Source: Tenacibaculum finnmarkense (GTDB taxonomy: Bacteria > Bacteroidota > Bacteroidia > Flavobacteriales > Flavobacteriaceae). From it: a DNA stretch of 64,000 nt. A model generated the notes under the pieces. The model ran no database searches and was not told the DNA's origin. It saw only the letters and a program-made list of their open reading frames with translations. The DNA is taken from NCBI RefSeq assembly GCF_900239185.1, contig NZ_OENA01000053.1, positions 62,001-126,000 of the forward strand. Reading direction: 5' to 3'. This document shows positions 9,498 to 18,166 of this stretch, one piece after another (the first letter of the stretch is position 1; each line of letters begins with the position of its first letter). The position numbers were made by a program, and so were the translations under genes.

Positions 9498-9854
9498 TTA
9501 TTTAAAAAAGTCTACTAGTTCAAAATAATGAATAATAGCTTCCTTTATTAAAACAGCCTGTTCTCCTGGTTTTAAACTCGGTAATTCGGTGATGGTTTTA
9601 TAGTGTGGCCAACCGTCAGGATCAAAGAAATCAAATTCATAATATCCGTAAGGTTCTAAAAGTTTACAAATAGCAATGTGCATTAAGTTTACCTTTTCAT
9701 CTTTTTTAAACGGTCGTTGTCCTTGTCCAAGCTCTTGCACCCCAATTAAATAGATAACAGCATCGACATTTAAGGTATCACCATCGGCAAATTGTTCTGA
9801 TAAATTTTTTATCAGAAAATCCCATTTTTCTTTTAAGTTAACTTCTTTTGACAT
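9498..9854 (-). CDS. Conserved hypothetical protein, 118 aa
   Basis: I do not recognise a named function. The ATG at 9854 (MSKEVNLKE) is chosen because a -7 box (TATCTTTG on the minus strand) lies at 9873-9880, downstream of the only earlier in-frame ATG at 9920. The protein is acidic, soluble and without signal peptide. It contains an FDFFDPDGWPHYKTI segment rich in aromatic and acidic residues. It is divergent from cvpA, which starts 127 bp away. Similar small proteins occur in other flavobacterial genomes as far as I recall. Confidence 0.7.
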   Translation of the reverse strand: MSKEVNLKEKWDFLIKNLSEQFADGDTLNVDAVIYLIGVQELGQGQRPFKKDEKVNLMHIAICKLLEPYGYYEFDFFDPDGWPHYKTITELPSLKPGEQAVLIKEAIIHYFELVDFFK

Positions 9855-9872
9855 CTGTGTTTTTTGAATAGA

Positions 9873-9880
9873 CAAAGATA
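9873..9880 (-). promoter_or_regulatory. -7 box for the 118-aa hypothetical gene
   Basis: TATCTTTG on the minus strand, matching TAnnTTTG, 18 nt upstream of the chosen ATG. It decides the start codon of the gene at 9498-9854. Confidence 0.55.
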
Positions 9881-9980
9881 CAACTGAGTTATGTATATTT
9901 GGTGTACAATTTAAAGGCATAACATTTTAATTGAGATGCTATTTTTTAAACGATATTTTATAACCCTTATTTTTATACTT

Positions 9981-10466
9981 ATGAATATTTTTGATATTAT
10001 AATAGCTGTTCTTTTAATTTTTGGTTTTGTACGAGGAATTCTCAAAGGATTATTTGTTGAGGTAGCCTCTTTGGTCGCTTTAATTGCAGGGGTTTATGGC
10101 GCGATGCATTTTTCTTATTTTATTTCAGATTGGTTAGCAAGCAGTGTTTCTTGGGATGAAAAATACATTTCTTTAACCGCTTTTGCAGGAACATTTATTG
10201 TTATTATTATCGTAATATCTTTATTAGGAAAAGTACTAACTAAAGTTGCTGATTTTGCTTCTTTAGGAATTTTAAATAAAATATTGGGCGGTGTTTTTGG
10301 TGCTTTAAAAATTGGATTAATACTAAGTGTCGCTTTTATTTTCTTCGGAAAAATGAACGATACCATTCCTTTTGTAACCAAAGAAAACTTAGCAGAATCT
10401 ATTTTATACAGCCCTGTTAAAAAAATTGCCCCGATGATTTTTCCATCAATAATTAAAGAAGATTAA
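9981..10466 (+). CDS. CvpA family inner-membrane protein
   Basis: A 161-residue integral membrane protein beginning MNIFDIIIAVLLIFGFVRG, the usual CvpA opening; an in-frame ATG at 9936 would add 15 hydrophobic residues and is less likely. Four transmembrane helices can be seen, with the conserved RGILKGLF segment after the first. CvpA is linked to colicin V export and purF expression in E. coli and to envelope stress tolerance elsewhere; its biochemical role is unsettled. Its 3' end lies only 15 bp from the convergent gene at 10482. Confidence 0.85.
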   Translation: MNIFDIIIAVLLIFGFVRGILKGLFVEVASLVALIAGVYGAMHFSYFISDWLASSVSWDEKYISLTAFAGTFIVIIIVISLLGKVLTKVADFASLGILNKILGGVFGALKIGLILSVAFIFFGKMNDTIPFVTKENLAESILYSPVKKIAPMIFPSIIKED

Positions 10467-10481
10467 ATAATAAAAATCTAA

Positions 10482-10838
10482 TTAACGGGAATAATTGGCG
10501 CTAAACCAGACTTTTTTCCAAACTCTTTTTAAGATTAAAAAAACAACAGTTTCGGTATAGTTATCAATATTTGAAGTGTCAATTTTATAAAGCATATTTT
10601 CAGGAACATCAACAATATATAAAAGACTTTGAAAGGTTTTTGAATCGGTTAAAATTAAGTTTTTTAGGGTGTTATTTAGTGTTTTCGTTAAAGCATCAGG
10701 CGTAGTGTTTGCTGATATTTCAAAAGTAGAATTTGCCAAACTAAAATCTTTAGTAAGCTGTATAATCAGCTTACTATAAAGATTATTTTTAGTTATATTT
10801 ACGAGCAAATCAGTACTATTGTTATAAGTTGGCAGCAT
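10482..10838 (-). CDS. Conserved hypothetical protein downstream of dnaE, 118 aa
   Basis: No family recognised. It starts 3 bp after the dnaE stop codon on the same strand, so it is almost certainly co-transcribed with it. The protein is predicted soluble, rich in Asn, Thr and Leu, and ends KKVWFSANYSR. There is no signal peptide, cysteine or obvious catalytic motif. The tight linkage to the replicative polymerase gene is the only functional hint; it may be coincidental. Confidence 0.65.
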   Translation of the reverse strand: MLPTYNNSTDLLVNITKNNLYSKLIIQLTKDFSLANSTFEISANTTPDALTKTLNNTLKNLILTDSKTFQSLLYIVDVPENMLYKIDTSNIDNYTETVVFLILKRVWKKVWFSANYSR

Positions 10839-10841
10839 TTT

Positions 10842-13800
10842 TTAATTCAATTTATAATTAATATGTTGATTGTCTAAAGTGTTTAAAAACTCGTTGGTTA
10901 TTTTAACTTTCGTATTTCTACTAGGTACCTCTAATTTTATTTTTTCTTCTTCATCCCAAATAGTAAAGTGCAGGTTCTGAGAACCTTTATTGGTGGTACA
11001 TAAATGCTGTAAATTTTTAATTCGGTTTTCAGTCACTTCTTTTAAAGGCATCCTTATGGTTACTTTTTTACAGAGTTTGTCCATAATATCGTGTAAAATA
11101 GAAAAATCAGTAAAGCTAATTCGTGGTTCTCCTTTTATGCCTTCTCTATTTGTCCAACCTGGTTTTACCATCGTCTTTACAAATAAAAATGAATTAATAT
11201 CTAAAAAGTGTTTGAATTTTAAATATTCTTCTCCAAAAATTCTGAATTCATAATTTTCAGTATAATCTTCAATAAAAAATGTTGCCCATCCTTTTCCTGC
11301 TTTCGAAATTCGATGTTGTACATCAGTAACAATTCCACCAAAAGTCAATGCCATTCCTTCATATTTAGGCAAATCATTGTAGTAAGAAAGCTTGGCGTTA
11401 CAAAACTTCATTTCATTTTTAAAATCATCTAGCGGATGCGCAGAAATATAAATACCAACGACTTCTTTTTCTCTTCCTAACAATTCCATAGTACCCCAAG
11501 TATCACAAAGTGGAATAATCGGTTCGGGCATTTCTTCCTCAGAACCACCTCCAAATAATGATACCTGTGCCGAATTTAAATTTTCTTGATGCTTATTTCC
11601 AAAACGTAATATTTTCTCTATAAATTTTTGATTTTTTTCATCTTCTACAAAATATTGCGCTCTGTGTGCAGTTCCAAAAGAATCGAAACCACCAGCTAAA
11701 ATTAAACCTTCAAATGCTTTTTTATTTGCTACACGTAAATCTACCCGTTTTGCAACATCAAAAACAGAATTAAAAGTACCATTTTCTTCTCGTTCGTTAA
11801 TAATTGCTTTTACCGCAAGCCCTCCAACACCTTTAATAGCTGCCATTCCGAAACGAATAGCACCTTCTTTATTTACTGAAAATTTAGAAAATGATTCATT
11901 TACATCGGGTCCTAAAACAGTAATTCCTGCACGTTTACATTCCTCCATAAAAAAGGAAACTGATTTAATATCATTCATATTATTTGAAAGCACTGCTGCC
12001 ATATATTCGGCAGGATAATGGGCTTTTAAATAGGCTGTTTGATAGGCAATCCAAGCATAACACGTAGAGTGAGATTTGTTAAATGCATAGGATGCGAAGG
12101 CTTCCCAATCCGTCCAAATTTTTTCTAATTTTTTAGCATCATGCCCGTTTGCTATGGATTGTTTCACAAACTTAGGCTTCATTTTATCTAAGACTGCGAT
12201 TTGTTTTTTACCCATTGCTTTACGCAAAACATCGGCTTCACCTTTTGTAAAATCGGCTAATTTTTGCGACAATAACATTACCTGTTCCTGATAAACCGTA
12301 ATTCCGTAGGTTTCAGATAAATATTCTTCCATGGCTGGTAAATCATATTCAATTTCTTCATCTCCGTGTTTTCTTCGGATAAAAGAAGGAATATATTCCA
12401 TCGGTCCTGGTCGATATAATGCATTCATGGCAATTAAATCTTCAAAAACAGTAGGCTTTAATGAGCGCATATGTTTTTGCATTCCTGGAGATTCATATTG
12501 AAAAATACCAACTGTTTCTCCTCTTTGGAAAAGTTCGTAGGTTTTTACATCATCTAAAGGAAAAGTTTCAGGATCTAAAAGTACATCGTGACGTGCTTTT
12601 ACAATTTTAACGGTATCCTTAATTAAGGTTAGCGTTTTTAATCCCAAGAAATCCATTTTTAATAAACCGGCATCTTCTACAACCGAGTTATCAAACTGAG
12701 TTACGTACATATCAGAATCTTTTGCCAAGGCAACAGGTACGAATTTTGTAATATCGTCAGGCGTAATAATAACACCACAGGCATGGATTCCTGTATTTCG
12801 AACAGAACCTTCTAAAATCCGAGCTTTATTAATGGTTTCCGCCATTAAATCTGAACCGTTAGAAAGTCTTTTAAGTTCGTTTACCAATTCAATTTCTTCG
12901 GTTCTAAGTTTTTCGCTTAGTTGTTTATCATCCAAAGAAAATATTTTCTTTAGCTTCATTCCCGGAATTAACTTAGCAATTCTATCTGCTTCAAAAAGCG
13001 GTAAATCTAAAACACGAGCGGTATCTCTAATAGAAGATTTTGCCGCCATTGTTCCGTAAGTAATAATTTGTGCTACCTGATTTGCACCATATTTATTAAT
13101 TACATAATCCATTACTCTACCACGCCCTTCGTCATCAAAATCAATATCAATATCGGGCATTGATACACGTTCAGGATTTAAGAAACGCTCAAAAAGTAAA
13201 TCGTATTTAATTGGGTCAATATTTGTAATCCACAAACAATATGCAACTACCGAACCTGCTGCCGAACCACGCCCAGGACCAACGGCAACATCCATATTTC
13301 TTGCTTCTCGAATAAAATCTTCAACAATTAAAAAGTATCCTGGATATCCTGTTTTTTCAATTACTTCCAACTCAAAATCTAAACGTTCACGAATACTTTC
13401 TGTAATTTCTCCGTATCGTTTTTTTGCACCAACATAGGTTAAATGACGTAAAAAATTATTTTCACCACGTTTTCCTTTGTCTTCATTATCTTTTTCATCT
13501 TTAAATTCATCAGGAATATCAAAGGCAGGTAATAAAACGTCACGAGCTAGGGTGTAGGGCGTTATTTTATCAACAATTTCTTGAATATTTATAATTGCTT
13601 CAGGAAGATCTGCAAACAATTTTTTCATTTCTTCGGATGACTTAAAGTAATATTCATCGTTCGGTAAACCGTAGCGATATCCTCGTCCTCGTCCTTTTGG
13701 TGTTGCTTGTTTTTCGCCATCTTTTACACACAATAAAATATCATGCGCATTGGCATCTTTTTTATCTAAATAAAAAGTATTGTTAGAGGCAACAGTTTTT

Positions 13801-15215
13801 AGATTGTGTTTTTTCGAGAATTTTAAAAGTGTTTCGTTAACAACTCTTTCATCGTCTTGATTGTGACGCATTAATTCGATGTATAAATCATCGCCAAATT
13901 GTGTTTTCCACCAGAGTAATGCTTCTTCGGCTTGGGCTTCACCGACATTTAATATTTTACTAGGAACTTCACCATATATACTACCTGTAAGCACAATGAT
14001 GTCTTCTTTATATTTTTCAACTACTTTTCTATCGATTCTGGGGATATAATAAAATCCATCAACAAAAGCGATAGAAGACATTTTTGCTAAATTGTGATAT
14101 CCTTTTTTATTTTTAGCTAATAAAACAACTTGATAACCATTGTCTTTTTGGCTTTTATTCGTGTGATCGTTACAAATATTAAATTCACAACCAACAATAG
14201 GTTTTAAAGGTTTTTGAGTTGGTGTTTCTCCTTTTTCAATAGCTTCAATATTTGCTGTTTCTACGGACTTATTATGATTTAAAACTGCTTGTACAAAATG
14301 AAAAGCCGCCATCATATTACCAGTATCGGTCATTGCGACTGCCGACATGTTGTCTTTTGCAGCAGCTTTTACAATATTTCCTATTTGAATAGTTGATTGT
14401 AAAACAGAATATTGTGTATGATTGTGTAAGTGTGCAAAGGTGGCGTTTTCTAATTTTGCTAAACCTTCATTAGTACTGATGGTTTTTGTAACACCTTTTG
14501 CTTTTTCAATTCTTGCACGAATTTTTTCACTTTCTTTTTTAAGATTTAAGTGATTTAATCCTATTACTTGAATAGGAGTAGGGTTTGTGTTGTTGAAATT
14601 ATCAAAGAAATCATCAGAAACATCTAATTGTTCTTTGGTAAATTGACGCAAACGAATCAATTCTAAAAAACATCTTGTTGTTGCTTCTACATCGGCAGTT
14701 GCGTTGTGAGCATCACCAAAACCAAAACCAAATAAATGTTTATGTAATTCTGTTAGCGTAGGCAATTTAAATTTACCGCCACGACCACCAGGAATTTGAC
14801 ACATTTTAGCGGTTTGCTCCGTACAAGTATCTAAAATAGGGAGGTCGTTTAAAATAGTGTCAACACCTAAACGATGAAACTCACAACCCATAATATTTAA
14901 ATCAAAACCAACATTTTGACCTACTACAAATTTGGTTTTACTTAAAGCTTCGTTAAATAAAGCCAAACCTTCAGGAAGTTCAATTCCTTGTTCTTGGGCT
15001 AAATCAGTAGAAATACCATGAATTTGCTCCGCATCATAAGGAATATTAAATCCTTCAGGTTTGATAAGGAAATCATGATGTTCAATTAAATTTCCTAATT
15101 CATCATGCAATTGCCAGGCAATTTGGGTTGCTCTTGGCCAATTGTCAGTATCTGTAAAAGGTGCTTTCCAGTTTTTAGGTAATCCGGTAGTTTCAGTATC
15201 AAAAATTAAATACAT
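10842..15215 (-). CDS. dnaE: DNA polymerase III subunit alpha with fused N-terminal DEDDh exonuclease
   Basis: Replicative polymerase of 1457 residues; the start is the ATG at 15215 (MYLIFDTETT), since the upstream extension has no domain. Residues 1-190 form a DnaQ/epsilon-like exonuclease with D6, E8, D105, H170 and D175, the complete DEDDh set. The PHP domain begins near 262. It keeps HNH (264-266) and E344, but positions usually holding metal ligands are Q273, T298, S412, N479 and F481. The palm has GPGRGSAAGS (646-655) and PDIDIDFDD (687-695). A YRPGPM segment, a helix-hairpin-helix part and a C-terminal OB fold follow. Proofreading is therefore probably supplied by the fused domain. Confidence 0.96.
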   Translation of the reverse strand: MYLIFDTETTGLPKNWKAPFTDTDNWPRATQIAWQLHDELGNLIEHHDFLIKPEGFNIPYDAEQIHGISTDLAQEQGIELPEGLALFNEALSKTKFVVGQNVGFDLNIMGCEFHRLGVDTILNDLPILDTCTEQTAKMCQIPGGRGGKFKLPTLTELHKHLFGFGFGDAHNATADVEATTRCFLELIRLRQFTKEQLDVSDDFFDNFNNTNPTPIQVIGLNHLNLKKESEKIRARIEKAKGVTKTISTNEGLAKLENATFAHLHNHTQYSVLQSTIQIGNIVKAAAKDNMSAVAMTDTGNMMAAFHFVQAVLNHNKSVETANIEAIEKGETPTQKPLKPIVGCEFNICNDHTNKSQKDNGYQVVLLAKNKKGYHNLAKMSSIAFVDGFYYIPRIDRKVVEKYKEDIIVLTGSIYGEVPSKILNVGEAQAEEALLWWKTQFGDDLYIELMRHNQDDERVVNETLLKFSKKHNLKTVASNNTFYLDKKDANAHDILLCVKDGEKQATPKGRGRGYRYGLPNDEYYFKSSEEMKKLFADLPEAIINIQEIVDKITPYTLARDVLLPAFDIPDEFKDEKDNEDKGKRGENNFLRHLTYVGAKKRYGEITESIRERLDFELEVIEKTGYPGYFLIVEDFIREARNMDVAVGPGRGSAAGSVVAYCLWITNIDPIKYDLLFERFLNPERVSMPDIDIDFDDEGRGRVMDYVINKYGANQVAQIITYGTMAAKSSIRDTARVLDLPLFEADRIAKLIPGMKLKKIFSLDDKQLSEKLRTEEIELVNELKRLSNGSDLMAETINKARILEGSVRNTGIHACGVIITPDDITKFVPVALAKDSDMYVTQFDNSVVEDAGLLKMDFLGLKTLTLIKDTVKIVKARHDVLLDPETFPLDDVKTYELFQRGETVGIFQYESPGMQKHMRSLKPTVFEDLIAMNALYRPGPMEYIPSFIRRKHGDEEIEYDLPAMEEYLSETYGITVYQEQVMLLSQKLADFTKGEADVLRKAMGKKQIAVLDKMKPKFVKQSIANGHDAKKLEKIWTDWEAFASYAFNKSHSTCYAWIAYQTAYLKAHYPAEYMAAVLSNNMNDIKSVSFFMEECKRAGITVLGPDVNESFSKFSVNKEGAIRFGMAAIKGVGGLAVKAIINEREENGTFNSVFDVAKRVDLRVANKKAFEGLILAGGFDSFGTAHRAQYFVEDEKNQKFIEKILRFGNKHQENLNSAQVSLFGGGSEEEMPEPIIPLCDTWGTMELLGREKEVVGIYISAHPLDDFKNEMKFCNAKLSYYNDLPKYEGMALTFGGIVTDVQHRISKAGKGWATFFIEDYTENYEFRIFGEEYLKFKHFLDINSFLFVKTMVKPGWTNREGIKGEPRISFTDFSILHDIMDKLCKKVTIRMPLKEVTENRIKNLQHLCTTNKGSQNLHFTIWDEEEKIKLEVPSRNTKVKITNEFLNTLDNQHINYKLN

Positions 15216-15339
15216 CGAGAGTGGTGTGAGGTGTTTAGATAAAAGTAAAATGTAAAAATACAAAGAATTTGCGGTGTTTACCACACAAGTTATTAACCTG
15301 CTTTTACGATACAAACTATTTTACCAAAGGAGTTAAACC

Positions 15340-15372
15340 GATAACTAATTGATAACTAATTGATAATTAATT
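15340..15372. repeat. Three tandem 11-bp direct repeats upstream of dnaE
   Basis: GATAACTAATT twice and GATAATTAATT once, head to tail, in the 257-bp gap between the divergent dnaE and cold-shock genes. The 11-bp period places the units on one face of the helix, as for a regulator binding site. Confidence 0.7.
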
Positions 15373-15436
15373 GTTATGTAGGTGTTATTTTTTTTTTTTT
15401 TGATAGAAAAATCAATTTATAGTAAATTATTAAAGG

Positions 15437-15444
15437 TATATTTG
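15437..15444 (+). promoter_or_regulatory. -7 box for the cold-shock gene
   Basis: TATATTTG, an exact TAnnTTTG match, 28 nt upstream of the ATG at 15473. The -33 element is not clear. Confidence 0.5.
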
Positions 15445-15472
15445 TTTCATATTTAATATAATATTTTTTACA

Positions 15473-15664
15473 ATGAAAGAAGGAACAATTAAGTTCTTTA
15501 ACGAATCTAAAGGTTTTGGATTTGTTACTGAGTCAGGATCAAACACAGAATATTTTGTACACGTATCAGGTTTAATCGATGAGGTTAGAGAAGGTGATAC
15601 TGTAGAGTTTGATCTTAAAGAAGGAAAAAAAGGTTTAAACGCTGTTGATGTTAGAGTTTTATAA
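15473..15664 (+). CDS. Cold-shock domain protein (CspA family)
   Basis: A 63-residue single cold-shock domain binding single-stranded nucleic acid. RNP1 appears as KGFGFV (residues 13-18) and RNP2 as EYFVHVSGL (26-34), with VHVS in place of the more common VHFS. It probably acts as an RNA chaperone in translation. Monocistronic, with a hairpin terminator right behind it and rpsP beyond. Confidence 0.95.
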   Translation: MKEGTIKFFNESKGFGFVTESGSNTEYFVHVSGLIDEVREGDTVEFDLKEGKKGLNAVDVRVL

Positions 15665-15687
15665 TATTTAACCGTTACTTATTTTCT

Positions 15688-15715
15688 TAAGAGCTTGTTT
15701 TTCAGGCTCTTTTTT
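15688..15715 (+). terminator. Terminator of the cold-shock gene
   Basis: AAGAGC / GCTCTT stem followed by six T, 24 nt after the stop codon. Confidence 0.75.
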
Positions 15716-15760
15716 GTTGCAATAAAGTTAAATTTTTATTTTTTAGTAAAAAAATAATGA

Positions 15761-15768
15761 TACCTTTG
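15761..15768 (+). promoter_or_regulatory. -7 box of the rpsP-rimM operon
   Basis: TACCTTTG, an exact TAnnTTTG match. The predicted transcript begins near 15772 and has a leader of about 60 nt. Confidence 0.6.
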
Positions 15769-15774
15769 CAGCCG

Positions 15775-15822
15775 CTTATCACGAGATGATAAGATTTATT
15801 AATACTAAAGGTCGAGAACCTT
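15775..15822 (+). promoter_or_regulatory. Two small hairpins in the rpsP leader
   Basis: First hairpin CTTATCA / TGATAAG at 15775-15793; second AAGGT / ACCTT at 15808-15822, ending 13 nt before the rpsP ATG. The arrangement could be a regulatory leader for the ribosomal protein operon; function not shown. Confidence 0.45.
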
Positions 15823-15835
15823 AAAAATTAAAATT

Positions 15836-16345
15836 ATGCCTGTAAAAATTAGATTACAAAGACACGGAAAGAAAGGAAAACCTTTTTACTGGGTAGTAGC
15901 TGCTGATTCAAGAGCTAAAAGAGATGGACGTTTCTTAGAAAAAATTGGAACTTATAACCCTAACACTAATCCTGCAACTACTGACTTAAACGTTGATGTA
16001 GCTGTATCATGGTTAGAAAAAGGAGCACAACCAACTGATACTGCTAGAACTATTTTATCTGATAAAGGAGTTTTATTAAAAAAGCATTTAGCTGGTGGAG
16101 TTAAAAAAGGTGCTTTAACACAAGAACAAGCAGATGCTAAATTTGCAGCTTGGTTAGAAGAAAAAACTGGTATCGTTGCTAGTAAAGTTGATGGTTTAGC
16201 AAAAGCTGATGCTGATGTTAAAGCGAAAGCTTTAGAAGCTGAAAAAGCAGTAAATGCTGCTCGTATCGCTGCAAACACTCCTGTTGTTGAGGTAGTTGCA
16301 GATACTGAAGAAGTTGTTGCTGAAAACGCAGATAGCGAAGAATAA
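15836..16345 (+). CDS. rpsP: 30S ribosomal protein S16 with long acidic C-terminal extension
   Basis: Small-subunit ribosomal protein, essential for 30S assembly. Residues 1-80 are the S16 domain ([47 protein letters not shown]). The remaining 85-90 residues are an Ala/Glu/Lys/Val-rich tail ending [12 protein letters not shown], which makes the protein 169 residues against about 80 in E. coli. Long S16 tails are common in Bacteroidetes as far as I recall. rimM follows after 15 bp in the same operon. Confidence 0.97.
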   Translation: MPVKIRLQRHGKKGKPFYWVVAADSRAKRDGRFLEKIGTYNPNTNPATTDLNVDVAVSWLEKGAQPTDTARTILSDKGVLLKKHLAGGVKKGALTQEQADAKFAAWLEEKTGIVASKVDGLAKADADVKAKALEAEKAVNAARIAANTPVVEVVADTEEVVAENADSEE

Positions 16346-16360
16346 AAAAACTGTACTATA

Positions 16361-16894
16361 ATGATGATGCAAAAAGAAGATTGCTTTTATCTTGGCAAAA
16401 TCGTTAAAAAACATAGTTTTAAGGGAGAGGTAGTAATCAAGTTAGATACTGATGAACCCGATCTTTACGAAAATTTGGAATCAGTTTTTGTCGATTTAGG
16501 CAATAATCTGGTTCCTTTTTTTATTGAAAAATCAACCTTAAGTAGAAGTACTATGTTTCGCGTAAAATTTGAAGATGTAGATACTGAAGCAGATGCAGAT
16601 GCCATTATGCGAGCAGGAATTTATTTACCTTTAAATTTATTGCCAAAACTTTCAGGGAACAAGTTTTATTATCATGAGGTGATCGGTTTTACTATTGTTG
16701 ATAAAAACTTTGGTGAAGTAGGTACTTTAGCTTACATAAATGATAAAGCTGCGCAACCGCTTTTTGAAATCGAAAATGGTGATAGAGAAATTTTTATTCC
16801 TATGATTGATGATTTTATTAAGAAAGTAGATAGAGTTAATAAAGTTATTGAAGTAGAAACTCCTAAAGGATTGATTGATATTTATTTTGAATAA
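16361..16894 (+). CDS. rimM: Ribosome maturation factor RimM
   Basis: Binds S19 and helps mature the 30S head. It has up to 177 residues. Three adjacent in-frame start codons lie at 16361, 16364 and 16367; the last (MQKEDCFYLGKIVKKH) matches the family best, but the choice changes only two residues. The N-terminal RimM domain begins at FYLGKIVKKHSFKGEV, and the C-terminal PRC barrel holds GFTIVDKNFGEVG and the ending ETPKGLIDIYFE. It lies 15 bp after rpsP, the classical pairing. trmD and rplS are not adjacent here. Confidence 0.96.
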   Translation: MMMQKEDCFYLGKIVKKHSFKGEVVIKLDTDEPDLYENLESVFVDLGNNLVPFFIEKSTLSRSTMFRVKFEDVDTEADADAIMRAGIYLPLNLLPKLSGNKFYYHEVIGFTIVDKNFGEVGTLAYINDKAAQPLFEIENGDREIFIPMIDDFIKKVDRVNKVIEVETPKGLIDIYFE

Positions 16895-16962
16895 AATAAA
16901 GTGATGTTTCTTTATTTATGAGTTTTTATAATATAGTTAAATAAGACCTATTTTTTAAATAT

Positions 16963-17001
16963 AAAAACCTTGATGCTTACGTATCAAGGTTTTTGTTTTT
17001 T
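16963..17001 (+). terminator. Terminator of rpsP-rimM
   Basis: AAAAACCTTGAT / ATCAAGGTTTTT stem followed by a T-rich tract, about 70 nt after rimM. Confidence 0.8.
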
Positions 17002-17303
17002 TCGGGGGATTTCTTACACTTGCAATATATCGGTATTATCAATATATAGAGTCCTAAATCATGCAAAATGGATGATTTGGAACAAATTTTTGGTTTATTA
17101 TCAATTATTTGGCTTTAAAACCTACTTATAACACTTTATTAATTTGTTTTTGATAAAAATATAGCTTGAAATTTTATCAATATATTGATTATTAGCTTGT
17201 TGTTATTTTAGTAATAGTTGAATTATATTTTAATAAACGAGCTTTTTTTTGATAAACTACTGGTAATTTCTTCTGATGTACTACTATGAAATTAGCACAA
17301 ATT

Positions 17304-17390
17304 CCTAGCCCCGATTGTAGCAATTGTTTGAGCTCTTTTTTGATTTTTCTTCAAAAAAAGCGAGTGCGAAAAGCGGGAAACAGCTTCAAA
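17304..17390 (+). repeat. Family 1 hairpin repeat, copy A
   Basis: Conserved left flank CCTAGCCCCGATTG and right flank GCGAGTGCG...GCGGGAAA.AGCTTC around an apical stem (TTTTTTGA / TCAAAAAA). It lies in the rimM-phnA gap (16895-17483), which otherwise holds only the terminator at 16963. Other copies are at 26614, 29785, 42543, 46519 and 56811. Confidence 0.85.
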
Positions 17391-17483
17391 TAATTTATCT
17401 GTAACCTATTTTAAATTCATTTTAGATTCATTTCTGATAAAATAATAATGTACTTTTACAGTCCATAATTTATAGTAAAAAAA

Positions 17484-18074
17484 ATGAGTTTATTACAAGA
17501 GTTAGAAGATAGAAGTGCAAAGCAATGCGAACTGTGTGCTTCAAAAGATAATTTATCAATTTACGAGGTAAAACCAATGCCAATTGGTGGTGTTGACGGA
17601 AGCTTATTGGCTTGTGATACTTGTGTTGACCAAATTGATAATCCTGAAAATACCGTAGCAAGCCATTGGCGTTGTTTAAATGACAGCATGTGGAGCGAAT
17701 TTAGAGCCGTAAAGGTGGTTGCTTGGAGAATGTTGTCAAGATTGCGTAACGAAGGTTGGCCGCAAGATTTACTAGATATGTTGTATTTAGAAGATGCTGA
17801 TTTACGTTTTGCTAAAGAAAGTGGCGATCATTTAGAGGAAAGTGAAAAAATTATTCACAGAGATGCAAACGGTGCTATTTTACAAGCGGGTGATTCTGTT
17901 GTTTTAATTAAAGATTTAAAAGTAAAGGGCTCTAGCATGGTGGCTAAACAAGGAACTGCGGTTCGTAGAATTTCTTTAGATCATGAAAACGCTAATTTTA
18001 TTGAAGGAAAAGTTGGTCCTACGCAGATTGTAATTATTACCGATTATGTAAAGAAAATGGCTGAAAAAGAGTAG
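17484..18074 (+). CDS. PhnA/YjdM-like zinc-ribbon protein
   Basis: A 196-residue cytoplasmic protein. The N-terminus has two CxxC pairs (CELC at about 15-18, CDTC at about 44-47) that form a zinc ribbon, and a middle helical part rich in Trp follows. The last 70 residues match the PhnA domain: RDANGAILQAGDSV, LIKDLKVKGSS, KQGTAVRRISL and TDYVKKM. The family was named for alkylphosphonate use in E. coli, but phosphonate genes are absent here and most members have no assigned reaction. Monocistronic, with a terminator behind it. Confidence 0.85.
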   Translation: MSLLQELEDRSAKQCELCASKDNLSIYEVKPMPIGGVDGSLLACDTCVDQIDNPENTVASHWRCLNDSMWSEFRAVKVVAWRMLSRLRNEGWPQDLLDMLYLEDADLRFAKESGDHLEESEKIIHRDANGAILQAGDSVVLIKDLKVKGSSMVAKQGTAVRRISLDHENANFIEGKVGPTQIVIITDYVKKMAEKE

Positions 18075-18113
18075 TTTTTATTCTTTTTTAAGGTGTTTTA
18101 CTTTTTAAAATAT

Positions 18114-18148
18114 AAAAAAAGCTGAAGTTTTAAAACTTCAGCTTTTTT
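18114..18148. terminator. Bidirectional terminator between phnA-like gene and ndpA
   Basis: AAAGCTGAAGTTTT / AAAACTTCAGCTTT stem flanked by A and T runs, between convergent genes. Confidence 0.85.
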
Positions 18149-18166
18149 GTTTATATAACTATTTTT

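Noticed and set aside
9855..9920. N-terminal extension of the 118-aa hypothetical protein from ATG 9920
   Set aside because: A -7 box lies between the two start codons, so the transcript would start after 9920.
17304..17390. Family 1 repeats as a CRISPR or insertion sequence
   Set aside because: The copies are dispersed rather than in an array, have no spacers and no transposase.
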